Positions 11,735-23,800 of a DNA stretch of 64,000 nucleotides are shown here, one piece after another. Position 1 is the first letter of the stretch. Every line of letters begins with the position of its first letter. The stretch spans positions 310,001 to 374,000 of the forward strand of contig CANXME010002000.1 of assembly GCA_948144175.1 (NCBI GenBank), given 5' to 3'. The translations under genes and the position numbers were made by a program. Source of the stretch: Closterium sp. NIES-65 (taxonomy: Eukaryota > Streptophyta > Zygnematophyceae > Desmidiales > Closteriaceae). The notes under the pieces were generated by a model that was given only the letters and a program-made list of their open reading frames with translations, did no database searches and was not told the origin of the DNA.

Positions 11735-12118
11735 TTTTAGAGAGCTTGCTTTCTTGTTGTAGCAATGGCATCGTCTCATTTCAAATGGCATCGTACAGAC
11801 ATGTCCAAGCTAGCATGCAATTATTCTAAAGCAATCAACTATCCATAATTGGTCCCAGTTCTACGGGGTGGGTGGGCGGGAAACTAGGCTAAGCCGTTTG
11901 AAAATGAAAGACGTGGGTGGAGGGAAATGACCTCCAGCCCACGTTTTGTACTCCAAAACGGGCGTTTAGCGCGGTTCGTCGATGACCATTGCTACATTAC
12001 AAGCCGCTTCGCTTTCAAAATACAAAATTTTGAAAAGCGTTACAACTTTTAAAAATATTCATATTTTAGAAAGCTTGCTTTCTTGTTGTAGCAATGGCAT
12101 CGTCTCATTTCAAATGGG
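11735..12118 (-). repeat. 3' terminal B1-A2-B2 repeats of the DIRS element
   Basis: B2 (11735-11789) and B1 (12064-12118) are 55-bp copies differing at one base (both contain gcttgctttcttgttgtagc). Between them lies A2 (11880-12066), which matches A1 at 38741-38928. A 90-bp segment (11790-11879) separates B2 from A2 and has no partner; it may be an insertion or divergence. The recombinase stop codon falls within B1, as is usual in PAT-like elements. Confidence 0.8.
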
Positions 12119-12338
12119 TCTTCTCAGACATGTGACCTGTTGGACGCCGTTGGCGCGCCACTGTCGTGGCGTGTTGAGCGGGGGAGAGGGCGCGTGCTGG
12201 GTCTTGAACTTGCTTCGAAGCCCCCACAAGTTGGTCTGCGGCAGGCGTGATGTACGTCTCCTTGGCGGTGTCGCTGCTCCACCTTCCTAGTCGCTTCAGG
12301 ATGCGGTCTGATATTCCGGCGTTGGCTGCGGCAGTTGC
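12105..12338 (-). pseudogene. Tyrosine recombinase of the DIRS element, C-terminal part
   Basis: This is the 3' part of the recombinase gene cut off by copia A. From the junction it reads A-A-N-A-G-I-S-D-R-I-L-K-R-L-G-R-W-S-S and reaches E-T-Y-I. The arginine-tryptophan box and the nucleophile tyrosine (Y of ETY) are therefore here, followed by about 55 further residues to TGA at 12105. Removing copia A and one copy of its GTTGC duplication fuses this in frame to the R-K-G-A-A-T motif at 26228. The two pieces therefore form one R-H-R-Y recombinase of the DIRS type, which integrates the circular DNA intermediate. Confidence 0.85.
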
Positions 12339-12470
12339 TGTGAAATTAAGAAACAGGAATGAATGAACTATGAAAATGTGTGAGTACAAGTACCAGCCCT
12401 AATTGGGTTGTACCCCCTATGGGATACCCCACTATAGCCTACACAAAAGCATAAGCTATAAGTTCTGACA
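12339..12470 (-). repeat. 3' LTR of copia A
   Basis: The LTR is 132 bp, TGTGAAATT...TTCTGACA on the + strand. To its right is the polypurine-like cacccccatag stretch (seen from the + strand) followed by the conserved 3' UTR (12471-12680). The UTR holds paired TA runs near 12617-12662. Confidence 0.93.
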
Positions 12471-12680
12471 CACCCCCATAGGCACAGTGGGGGAGAACAA
12501 GGGGTCACAAGACCAGTCAAGCAAAGCAAAGCAAAGCTCAGGGTGGATCACAAAGTCACCACACAGTCCGAGCACAAGGTCAAGGCCACAAGGCCAGTTC
12601 ACATGCAAGAGAAGGCATATATATATAAGGCTAAACAAGCAAGAGCAGGTATATATATATATGCAAGAGTACAAGCAAGG

Positions 12681-15600
12681 TCAAGAGGTGAGCAAGTGAG
12701 GTAAGACAGGTACAAGTCCTAGCTGAGTACAGAAGCGCTGATGATCACAAGGCAGAAGTGCCTTGGTGAAAACATCAGCAGTGTTGGCCTCAGAGGCCAC
12801 GTACGCAAGTCGCAACTGACCACGCTGCTGCAGCTCACGAGCAAGGAAGTAGCGGAGAGCAATGTGCTTCGTTCTGTGCTCCAAGCGCTGCTCTCGACTC
12901 AAGGCCAGCATGGCCTTGTTGTCTACGTACAGCACTGGAGGAGAACGAGGCGGCTCTCCAAGGTCAATCAGCAGGTAGGTGAGCCAGCGAAGCTCCTGTG
13001 CAGCCATGGCCCCGGCGTAGATCTCAGCCTCACAACTGGATCCGAGAACAGAAGACGAGCGAGTAGCCCGCCAAGAGACAGAGCCAGAACCAAGACTGAA
13101 GGTGTACCCCTGCGACGACCGCTGCGTAGCCTGGTCGTCAGCCCAAGAAGCGTCCGCGTGGCCAGTGAGGACCACTGGACTCCGCCCTCCAAGCACTAGC
13201 CCCATGCCCGACGTACTGCACAAGTAGCGCAGCACCCTCTTCGCTGCAGCCATGTGCTCTGGTCGGTGTCTCCCAGGAGCAACATAGCGTGCAAGAATGC
13301 TAAGAGGGTATGCAAGGTCAGGTCGAGTGCACGTCATCAGGTACATGAGGCAGCCAACAAGCTCTGGGTACGGGCCACTCGACTCTACGGACTCATCCGA
13401 AGGCAGAGCTGAGAGCGAGTGGCGAGTAGCCAGAGGAGTGGCCTGAGGCGAGGAGTACGTGAAGCCGAAGCGCTGAAGGACCTGCTGCACCATGTGTGAC
13501 TGAGTCAAGGTAATGGTGCGGCGTGCTTTGTCCCGAGTGATCTGCAAGTCAAGATAGCTGCGCAGTTCACCCAGGTCTGTGCACGTGTGTCTCTTCAGGA
13601 GCTCGGACTTCACGTAGGCGAGTCCAGCAGTGTCAGCAGTGGCAAAGACCAAGTCGTCGACGTACACGAGGATGTAGAACGGCGGCAAAGAAGTGTTGGT
13701 GCGCAGAAACAACGACGAGTCAGCAGTAGAGGGAGCAAACCCAAGAGCCGCAAGCGTAGTCCTCAGTGTGTCGTGCCACTCACGCGGTGCCTAGCAGAGA
13801 CCGTAGACTGGCCGTCGGAGGCTCCACTGGGTGCCAGGAGGGAAAGTCCCAGTGAAGCCAGGTGGACGGCGCAGCCAGATCTCCTCGTGCAGGCTGCCCT
13901 GCAAGAAAGCAGTGCTGAAGTCAAGAGAGTGAAGCTCGTAGTCGCGCTGAGCGGCTATGTGCAGCAGCACCCGAAGAGTAGTCATCTTCGGGGTGGGAGA
14001 GAAGGTCTGAAAGTAGTCAACTCCCTGCCGCTGACTGAAACCACGAGCGACGTACCGCGCCTTGAAGACAGGTGGAGAGCCAGGCGGCCGCTTCACCCTG
14101 AAGATCCACATGCCACTGACGATGTTCGCCCCAGGAGGGGGAACCTCGTCAACGTAGGTGCCTGTGGACTTCCAGGAAGCCATCTCTGCATCCATAGCTG
14201 CCTGCCACTGAGAGGAGTAGGGACCCTCTACGGCCTCCGCGTAAGAACGCAGAGTCGGGATGTCTAGTGCATCCGGGTCTCCCTCAGAGGCAAGTAGTAC
14301 AGACGCGAGATGAGGTGAAGCAGCAGCCAGACAGTGGAACTCCTCCTGCATGTCCTCAAGGACGTCCGTGCCAAGAGCACACTCACCCCCGACGGACGGA
14401 GGACAGACAGACGCAGACTCAGCAACAAGACTAGCAGCGTAGTCTAGACGACAGCGAGCAGCAAAGTCGACAAGCTCAGCGACAAGAGCAGACGCAGCAG
14501 TGGACTCAAAAGAGGGATCAGTGACAACAGTAGCAAGTAGACGCGTGACAGTAGGACTGGCAGCACGAAGAGAGTCCGACTCCGGGTCAGAAAGCGCAGG
14601 AAGAGAGGACGCAGGAGGAGAAGGCAAAGGGGCACGCAGAGGAGCAGTGGACGGACGCAGAGACATCCGGTGCGTGCCAGGGACAGGAGGAGGACGCTCA
14701 CGCGAACCGCGACCACTAGCGCGAGCAGCACGAACAGGCGACGCAGGACGAGACGTAGGCTCACGACGCTCAGCGAGACCTCCAGTAGGACCAGTGTAAG
14801 GAGAGGGAGCAGGCAGTGGGGAGGCCGGCTCTAATAGTGACTGCGACTAGACAGACGGCTGACACTCTACAGAAGGAGGAAGACCAAGAACCTGCTGCAG
14901 GAGCGGAACGAAGTACGGCCGAGGCCGCGCGGGGACTCCAGGCCCAGCAGGGACAGTACCAGCACTCTCAGCGGCAGCACCAGCGCCAACAGCACCTCCA
15001 GCGGCAGGACCTCCAGTCGCACCAGCAGCAGGACCACCGCCAGGACAGACAGCAGCAGTCTCAGCACCAACACCCTCAGCGGCTCCAGCTCCAGGAGGAC
15101 CCGAAGGCCCAGCAGCTCCAGGACCGGCAACACCAGCACCCTCAGCGGCCGAAGAAGCTCGAGCTCCAGCAGTACGCCTCCAGCGGCGAGCAAACCACTC
15201 GCGCAGCTCCTGTGGAGAGAGGGGCTCCCGCCGAGACGGAGCACCCGGAGAACCTCCAGGCCCAGCACCGCCAAACGCCACAAGGGGAGGTCCAGTGACC
15301 GCAGGCTCCGCACCTCCAGGCTCCGCAGCTCCAGACGCAGTACCGCCAGGCTTGACACCCTCTGGCGCAGCACCCCCAGACTCAGCAACCTCAGGCTCGT
15401 CACCCCCAGGCTCAGCACCCCCAGGCTCAGCACCCCCAGGCTCGTCACCCCCAGGCTCAGCACCCACACGCACAGCACCCCCAGAGTCAGCACCCCCAGG
15501 CTCAGCACCCGCAGCAGGACCAGAGTCACCATCAACCTCGACCGGCTCGACGGCGTCTACCTGGGACACACCTGAATGGGCAGGAACCTGAGGGGGGAGG

Positions 15601-18596
15601 GGGTCTACCGGGGGGGGACCTGGCACAAGGAAGTCCGGTGGCGGGGGGAGGGAAGGAGTGCGGTAGGGGAAGAGGCGGTAGAAGGGGACTGACTCGTCGA
15701 ACGTGACGTCCTGGGAGGACAGAACACGACGAGAGGAGGGGTGGTAGAACTGCCACCCTGGAGCGTCAGGGGGGAAGCCAAGGAAGACACAGGGAGCAGC
15801 ACGGGGGGACAGCTTGTCCGCAGACAAGTCGCGGACAAACGCCTGAGATCCCCAGACACGGAACGCAGACGCATCGCCGACCTTCCCAGTCCACAGTAGG
15901 GCCGGGGAGGTACGGACCTTCCCCGGCCGGGAAACCCCGGGGTGAAGGTTGATCTGATGCGCCGCGTACCGTACCGCAAACGGCCACAAAAAATGGGGGG
16001 CAGCCGCATGCATCATGGACGTACGAGCGACATCCATGACCATGCCAGTGCGGCGCTCAGCAATCCCATTTTGCTGTGGAGAGTCCGGAAGCGTAAAGGT
16101 CTGGCGGATGCCCTATGCACGACAGTAGGCTCGCAGAAGGCCAGAGAAAAACGCTCCGCCTCGGTCAGAGTGCAGACGCAGAACAGGAAAGTCCGACCGA
16201 AGCTCCGCCTGAGCTGGAGACGAGCTGCGCGGATCCAGTCGATCAACACCTCAGTGACATCACCCTTGCTGCGCAAGGGGAAGACTGTGGTGAAACGCGA
16301 GTAGTCGTCAACCACCAGCAGGAAGTAGCGCTCGTGACCCTGTCCACGAACGCGGGCCGGGCCCCACACGTCCAAGTGAAGCGTCTGCAGAGGAGCCTCT
16401 GTCGGAGGAAACTGTGAGGAGTGGGGGGCAGCCTGGAGGCGCCCCTCGACACAAGGGACACAGGAAGGTCCTGGCCCCGAAGGAAGGGGAGGGAGAGACC
16501 GGGGAAGACCAGAGACAAGGACACGGGAAGCCATGTCCCTGAGACGGGGCAAGGAGGGGTGGCCAAGACGGTGGTGCCACAGGAGAGTCTCGTGAGACAG
16601 GAGGCGACACGAGCAGGGGGCAGACTCAGGACCAGACCTGGACGCAGCAGCAAACACCTGACCCGACGCAGTTACCTGGCCAGACACAGGGACAGGAGGA
16701 GACTCATTGGTCAGGGTGTAGAGGCTCGACCCCGGCCGACGGGAGAACGTGGCCAGGTGCCGGCCTGTGCGCGTGTCCGTGCAGTGGGTCACCCGCTGAC
16801 TTGCAGGAGTAAACTGGTGAACCCCCGCATCCTGTAGGGCAGCACCACTCACCAAGTTCGTCGAGAACAAGGGGAGGTACAGACTAGAGAGGGCGCCCGA
16901 GGGGGCAGCTGGACACGGTAGGACAGTGGAGAAGTGAGAGAGGACAGGACCCCCAGAGGGGTCAGCCAGGGAGACCGCAACAGGCCGGCCAAGCGGCGTG
17001 AGTGTGGTGCGGTCCCGAAAGAAGGAGCGAGAAGCCCCAGAGTCAAGTGTAAAGGTGAGGGAGGCCGAAGGCGACGCGGTACCTGAGAGCGCAGCCTCAC
17101 CAGTACCTGAGAGCGCAGCCTCACCAGTACCTGAGAGCGCAGCCTCACCAGCACCTGAGAGCGCAGCAGTGTCATAGGCACCTAGCGCAGCCGAACCAAT
17201 GCCCGGGTCGGGCGGGAAACACCGGTAACAGTCACCCTCATCACTAATAGACACGGCATACATGGCAGCATGGATAGCATCAAAGTCTAGCTCAAAGATC
17301 GCTACACCAGCTCTAGAAAGGTCTCCCCAGCGGGGGATCTCAGAAGCGTCAGGGAACTGCTGACGCCAAGCATCCGTCAGGCGGCCAAAGCAGCGCCGGG
17401 TGGAGTGGGCACCCCCACACTGCTCACCCGCGCGGTCGCCGCTGCGAAGAACGTAGGTGCACGGGCCAAAGCCTCCACCACGCTGACTCTGCGTGTACCA
17501 CTCATGGAGCTGCTCAGGGGTGGGGACGTCCCGAGGACGCTGCTGCTGCAGCTGCTGCTGCTGCTGCCGCGGACCACCACCAGAGCCGCTCCGCTGCGCA
17601 GCACTACCCCGACCAGCTCCACCGCCTCCGCCACCACCGCCTCCACCTCCGCCACTACCACCGCCTCCGCTCCCACCGCCTCCGCCGCCACCACCTCCGC
17701 CGCCGCTGCCGCCGCCACCGCCACCACTCCCGCCACCACTCCCACCGCCACCCCCACTCCCTCCGCCGCCTCCACCGCCACCGCCCCCGCCAGCTCCACC
17801 CGCACCCTTGCCCCCCTTGCCCTTGCCTGGGCGGCGTCTCCCGCTAGGGGCAGACGCCGCGCCGACCGACTCAAGACCAAGCAGGTCGGCAGCAGCAGCA
17901 GAGGCAACAGAGGGCAGCAGGGGGGAAGGAGAACACCCCTCAAAGATGGGTGACTATGCTCTTACGAGAGGCTCCTACAGCAACTATGCTCTTCTCCGCC
18001 GCTAGGAGGGCCTTCTCGAGGAGGTCGACAGTGAGGGTGGTGGGACAGACTGAGAGGAACTGGTCCCTGACTACGTGAAGGGAGTCAGGGAGACGAGTGA
18101 CTATGTAGTAGAGAGCGATGTACATGAGGGGGGGGTTCTTGGCGCAGAACTCAGCAGGAAGGGCGGCGCGGTAGCGAGTGTCACTAGTGCGGAGGTGCGT
18201 AATGAGGTCAGCGACAGTGGGAAAGGCAGTGAGATCAGGAAAGAGGTACGGTAGCATGAGACGGCTCAGTGCAGCAGTGGCAGGGGAAGAGTAGCGCGCA
18301 ACGACAGCGTCGTACAAGGTCTGAGCACTCTTGTACTGACTAAAGTGCGCGCGCTCAGTGGTGGGCAAGTGGCGACGCACAGCAAGACGTGCAGCAGCAT
18401 CGCGGGTGGCCCACTAAGAGCGAACAGTGGGGTCAACATCAGCAGCAGGAGCAGGAGAGGCGCCAGAGGTGAGGTCAAAGAGGGAAAGACCGTGCGCCCT
18501 ATCGCACTGTAAAAACAACTGCAGGTCGTCGACCCAGACCTCAAAGTCAATGGCTCGACCCTCAGCGTCAAAAACGAGGACACTGGGGGTAGCCAT
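12681..18596 (-). pseudogene. Copia A Gag-Pol, broken
   Basis: The frame starts at ATG 18594-18596 (MATPSV, as in intact copia E) and ends with TGA at 12681. Domains in order are Gag; a Gly-rich tract (about 17560-17800, with a frameshift near 17945); protease with D-S-G-A near 17040; GAG-pre-integrase; integrase, frameshifted near 16185; the Pro/Glu/Gly linker; RT with YVDD near 13650; and RNase H. In-frame TAGs stand at 18414-18416, 14847-14849 and 13791-13793. At each of these copia C or E has Gln in the matching position (Lys in E at the first). The integrase motif C-R-A-x-G-I-R-Q carries TAG at 16113-16115, where relatives have Arg. It could only move if helped in trans. Confidence 0.9.
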
Positions 18597-18599
18597 GAC

Positions 18600-19625
18600 G
18601 ACAGACTAGCAGTGCAAGCAGTGGGGAAGGGCACGCAGTAGCAGTGGGGCGGTGCCGTGCTCACCAGATAGGGCAGGTTGGGCGGTCCGGTAGCAGGGTG
18701 GCTCGGCGGCTCCTGGGCGGCTCGGCTGCTGCTGGGCGGCTCGGCGGCTCCTGGGCGGCTCGGCTGCTGCTGGGCGGCTCGGCTGCTGCTGGGCGGCTCG
18801 GCTGCTGCTGGGCGGCTCGGCGGCTCCTGGGCGGCTCGGCTGCTGCTGGGCGGCTCGGCTGCTGCTGGGCGGCTCGGCTGATGCTGGGCGGCTCGGCTGA
18901 TGCCGGGCGGCTAGGCTGCTGCTGGGCGGCTCGGTAGGGCGGCGGGTGGGCCGCAGGTAGGGCGGCGGGTGGGCCGCAGGTAGGGCGGCGGGTGGGCCGC
19001 AGATAGGGCGGCGGTAGGTCCGCAGGTAGGGCGGCTGGTGGGCCGCAGGTAGGGCGGCGATGGGGCCGCAGATAGGGCGGCGGGTGGGCCACAGGTAGGG
19101 TGGTGGTAGGGCCGCGTAGGTGAGGCGGCGGGGCCGCGACATAGGGGCGGCGGAGCCGCGTAGGTGAGGGCGGCAGGGGCCGCGTAGGTAAGGGCGGCGG
19201 GGCCGCTCAGGTAAGGGCGGCGGGGCCGCGTAGGTTGGGTGGCGGGGCCACGTAGGTGAGGCGGCTGGGCCGCGACGTAGGGGCGGCGGAGCCGCGTAGG
19301 TGAGGGCGGCAGGGGGGGGCTGCGTAGGTAAGGGCGGCGGGGCCGCTCAGGTAAGGGCGGCGGGGCCGCGACGGAAGGGCGGCGGGGCCGCGTAGGTGAA
19401 GGCGGCGGGGCCGCGTAGGTGAAGGGCGGCGGGGCCGCGATTAAAGGGGCGGCGGGGCCGCAGTGGGTAGGGCGGCAGGGCCGCGATCGTAGGGTCGGCC
19501 GCTAGGGCGGCTCGGTGAGAGAAAGGCCCGAGGCGCGACTCGGAAGGAGTGCGCTTCGGGCAGGAAAAAAAAATTGAGTGGTGGGCCCTAGGCGAAGTTC
19601 CCACAGGGGAACCTGCTCTATACCA
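18600..19625 (-). repeat. Copia A leader minisatellites and primer site
   Basis: Reading from gag towards the LTR: tgctgctgggcggctcggc-type units (18690-18940), gggtgggccgcaggtagggc units (18940-19110) and ggcggggccgcgtaggtgag units (19110-19490). A GC hairpin beside an A/T run follows near 19540-19575, then a cccacaggggaac hairpin and the primer site ending at 19625. The units differ from those of copia C, E, G and H. Confidence 0.85.
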
Positions 19626-19697
19626 TGTGAAATTAAGGAACAGGAATGGATGAACTATGAAAATGTGTGAGTACAAGTACCAACCCTAATTGGGTTG
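19626..19697 (-). repeat. 5' LTR of copia A, first piece
   Basis: The left 72 bp of the 132-bp LTR end at GGTTG, where copia B entered. The remainder is at 26168-26227. It adjoins the primer site on its left. Confidence 0.92.
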
Positions 19698-20566
19698 TGT
19701 TGAGTGATGCTACCATTCGCATTCACGTCTGTCTGCCTCCCATCATATGTTCGTGCGTTGCATGCGTGTTGTGAGTGTGTGCAAGAATTTGTGTTTTGTG
19801 CGGTTTGGTTTTTCTGAGTGTGTGTGTGTGAATGTTATTTGGCTTGAGCAGATATCTGAAGTGACTCCTCTGCTCAAGAGCTTTCCGAGGAACCAAGTAT
19901 CGCTTCAATCGGAGCACGAACAAGAAAGTTACGAACGTTGGAGTTCGTATGCTTTTGATATTTGGTTGTGCTGACTATGGGAAGTTGTGGGGTTGACTCA
20001 ATATGGGGTACAGACTTTTGAGGGTTGGGAAATTCGTCTTTTCTACTGTAGTTGCTGCCAAATGGTTGGGAGAAACCAAACCAGGCTGGCAAGTGTGGCC
20101 AAGTTGGGTTGAGGTGGATTGTGGAGGTTGGGATAGTGACAAAGGTCAAAGTTGGGTTGCCTATGGGGAAGGGAATTGTATGGCATGGGGTTTCCTTGGT
20201 TGGGGACTCTCTTGGGACCTTCCCTCTCGTCCTCCTCATCCCTTCCACCTGGTTTAGTGCTACTCCAATTCTCTTGTGTGAACTTGTGTGAACTTTGTGA
20301 TTGAGTTAAGATTCTATGGCAGCATACCCCCTAGTGCGCCGAAATTGATAGCTCAAGAAATACTTCACCGTTTTGCATGATTCAACTTGGGAATTGTAGC
20401 CACGGAGTAGAGCTACAAAATAGTCGAGTTTGATGAAGTTTTGAGTATGAACTTTTCGTCGACGGCGTTTCTTGTGAACTCGACTTTTCTGTTCAGAAAC
20501 TAGGCCCAACGATGTTGAGATATGTTGGCTACTAATCTTCATAGACTCCGTCCTCAGTCTCTAACA
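19698..20566 (+). repeat. 5' LTR of copia B
   Basis: An 869-bp direct repeat of 25294-26162. It ends two bases before the primer site. GT-rich stretches (gtgagtgtgtg, tgtgtgtgtgtg) lie in its first 150 bp. No gene is inside. Confidence 0.96.
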
Positions 20567-20568
20567 AG

Positions 20569-20580
20569 TGGTATCAGAGC
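20569..20580 (+). other. Primer binding site of copia B (initiator-Met tRNA type)
   Basis: TGGTATCAGAGC begins two bases after the LTR and is complementary to the 3' end of plant-type initiator Met tRNA (ends ...GCTCTGATACCA). The short-LTR family uses a degenerate version of the same site (TGGTATAGAGC or TGGTATCGAGC). Confidence 0.9.
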
Positions 20581-20802
20581 TGATTAAGGACTTTGTGGAG
20601 AGTCTACTGAAGTGTGAAGACCCTCATAGACCCACCATGGCCTGTGGGCGTGCCTAAGTGGAGTTGTGGAGGTTGGATGTGACTTCCGCTAAGGGGAAAC
20701 TCTGCCGAAATTTCGTTGGCGCCGACACTTGTGAAGATTGTGTGGATCTACATTTTGACCAGCAAAAGGGGGAGCTGAAACCTCTGATTGGGAGCAGAGG
20801 AG

Positions 20803-23800
20803 ATGAATCAAGGGAGTGGAGATGCAGCTGAGAAGAGGAGTGAACCGCCACCATCCAAGATCGAAGCTTTGGATGGCTCCAACTATGAGGAATGGAGCGG
20901 GCGGATGCGGAGCGCCTTCAAGCGCTACAAGCTACTGAAAATTGCAATGGGAGAGGAGAAGATGCCAGGGGAAGGAGATGCCCGCGATCGGTGGATTGAG
21001 AAGAGCGCGGTGCTGTACGACCTCATCCTCCAATCGGTCAACAACGACATGTTCCAGCACATCAAAGATTTGGTGGAGTTGGATGATTCCGGACCAAAGG
21101 CATGGAAGCTGCTACGCGACGTGATTCAGCCCAACACGCTGCCGATGGTGATTGTGTTGGAGAAGGAGTTGGCTGCCCTCTCCATGAAACCGGGAGATGA
21201 TGTGAAACCGGTCCTTGACAAGATCAAGGACATCTATGCGAGGATGGCAGCGGCGGGCAGCGAAGTGTCGCAGATGCAACAGTGCACCAAGATCATCTCG
21301 GTGCTCGACAACTCGTGGGACAACCTCATCCCCACCCTCAACGTTCAACAGGACAAATGGACGCCTGAGTGGCTACGGCAGCAGATCCTGCAGGAGGACT
21401 TCCGCAGGCGCCACACTGGAGGTGGTGCTGCCAACAAAACTGCTGAGGGGTATGGAGCTGCAGGAGGCAGCAGAGGGAGAGGGGGAGGGAGAGGCCGAGG
21501 CCGTGGGAGAGGCTTTGGCAGAGGGAGAGGCCGAGGTGACTACAATGAGGGGCATGGGAGCTCTGGTGGCAGGGGGAGCACCCGAATGGAGGGTGTGTGC
21601 TGGTACTGCAAGAAGGCTGGACACCCGTGGTTCAAGTGTTTCAGCCGGCCTGAGGGATGGGCCCCTCCAGGCATGAAGCCGCCAAGTGGTGAACGTGCAC
21701 GCGGTGGCGCTGTGCAAGGATCAGGTGCACAAGGTGATGGTGCACAAGGTAAAGCCGACCCTGGGATGTTCCTCATGGTTGAGGATGTGCAAGGGAGTGG
21801 GGGTGATGTGGGTTCAGTTGGGAAGGTTGTGATGCACCCCCTCACTCACTGGGTGATCGATTCAGGTTGCACGAGTCATATGACCCCACGGGCAGATTTG
21901 CTTGATGAGGTAAAACCTCCTGGGAAGATCAAGTTTGTGGCTGCCGCTTCAGGTGCTTTGCTCCCTGTGATTGGTGTTGGGAATGCTAAGGTGATGGGAG
22001 CCAATGGAGAGCTTGTGGGGCTTGGGAATGTGCTGTTGGTTGAAGGTTTGTCCGCTAACCTTCTTTCTGTGCGCCGGCTGCAGAAGAGCAAGGCTGAAGT
22101 TACCTTCGGCCTAACCAGCTGCCGTGCAAAGCTTGGGAAGTTGCTGCTGTGGAACTTGGAGGAGAAGAGCAGCTGCATCAAGGACCTGTGGCAGCTGCCC
22201 ATCATCCCTTGGAAGGGGAAACCACCAGCAACAGCAAAGGCAGCGGGAGCGGCTAAAGCAACTGCGGGAGGAGAGGAGTCTGCACCAACTGCTGGGGCCA
22301 TGGATGCAGTCAAGAAGGTGCAGCAGCTACAACAGCCACATGGTGAGGTGCTTGCTGGTGTGGATGCAACGGCTGCATGGGCAAAGGCTTCGTCTGGGAG
22401 TGGTGAGGCCGATTGGGAGACGTGGCATGAGAGGCTGTGCCACATCAACATTCCTATGCTGCAGAATTTGGTGAAGGATGGGAGCTTGAAGGGATTGGAG
22501 GTGAAGGGGGCAGCGAAGGAGATTGGGAGCTGCCCTACATGCCTTGAGACAAAGTTCACCAAGTTCCCTTTCAGCAGCAGCACGGGACCAGCCAAGGTTC
22601 CACTCGCGCTTGTGCACATGGATGTGGTGGGCCCCACAAGGGCCCTTTCTCTCTCGGGCAGCCGCTACTTCTTGACCATTATGGACGACCACACACGTGC
22701 GGTGTGGGTCTACCCTCTCAAGACTAAAGGGGAGGTGGCAGCGGCTGTTCTGAAGGAGTGGATGCCGAGAGCACAAAGGGAGAGCGGACACAAGGTCAAG
22801 GTGATCCGCACCGACAATGGGGGAGAGTTTATTGGCGCTGATTTTGAGGCGGTGCTGAAGAAGAAGGGGATCCAGCATCAGCTCACGGTGCCCTACAACC
22901 CTCAGCAGAACGGCGTGGCTGAGCGGTTCAACCGGACCCTGCAGGAAGGTGCTCGCACTCTCCTTGGGCGTGCAGGGCTGCCGGATCCGTTTTGGGTGAC
23001 AGCACTGCGGCAGGTCGCTGTTGTGAAGAACCGGGTGCTGGCAACTGTGGGGGACAAGCAGTGGGTCCCCTACACCAAGTGGTATGGGAGTGCACCAGCA
23101 GTCAACATGCTGAGAGCCTTTGGGTGCATGGTGGTGTTTCATGTGCCTAAGGAGAAGAGGGGAAAACTGGAAGCTTCTGGGAGATGGGGTGTGCACTTGG
23201 GGCTCGCTAAGGATCACAAGGGCTGGCTGATTTGGGACTTGACCAGCCAGCAGCTGACTGTGTCGAGGGATGTGAAGTTCCTTGAGTCCTTGTACTACAA
23301 GGAGTGGAAGCAGCAGCAGCAGAAGCTTCCCACTACACCGCTTATCATTGAGGCTGATGAGGTGCAGCGGCATTCGAGGCAAGTGCAGGTCACTGTCTCA
23401 GAGGAGGAGATTTCTGGGGTGACTGAGGATGGGGGAGAACCTGAGGTGGAGCAGCAGCAGCAGCAGCAGCAGGAGGAGCAAGGTGCTCCACAAGGTGCCG
23501 GACGTACGGCTGACCGTCCTAGGAGGGATGTGCGCCCTCCTAACAGGCTGACCTATGCAAGCCGTGGCAAGCCAAAGGTGGTGAGGGCTGGGAGTGTGGC
23601 TGAGCAGTGTGATGAGGATGAGATAGCACACTGCTACTGGGCAGCCGTCCCTGAGCCCAAGACGCTAGCTGAGGCATTGAGCGGGCCCGATGCTGAAAAG
23701 TGGAAGCAGAGTGGGAAGGAGGAGTATGATTCTCTGCTAGAGAATGAGACGTGGGAGCTGTGTGAGCTGCCACCCGGGAAGAAGGCCATTTCTTCCAAGC

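Noticed and set aside
11982..12290. 102-codon + strand frame
   Set aside because: It runs antisense to the recombinase C-terminus and across the DIRS terminal repeats.
20569..20580. TGGTATCAGAGC as part of a tRNA gene
   Set aside because: It is the copia primer site next to the LTR; no tRNA cloverleaf surrounds it.
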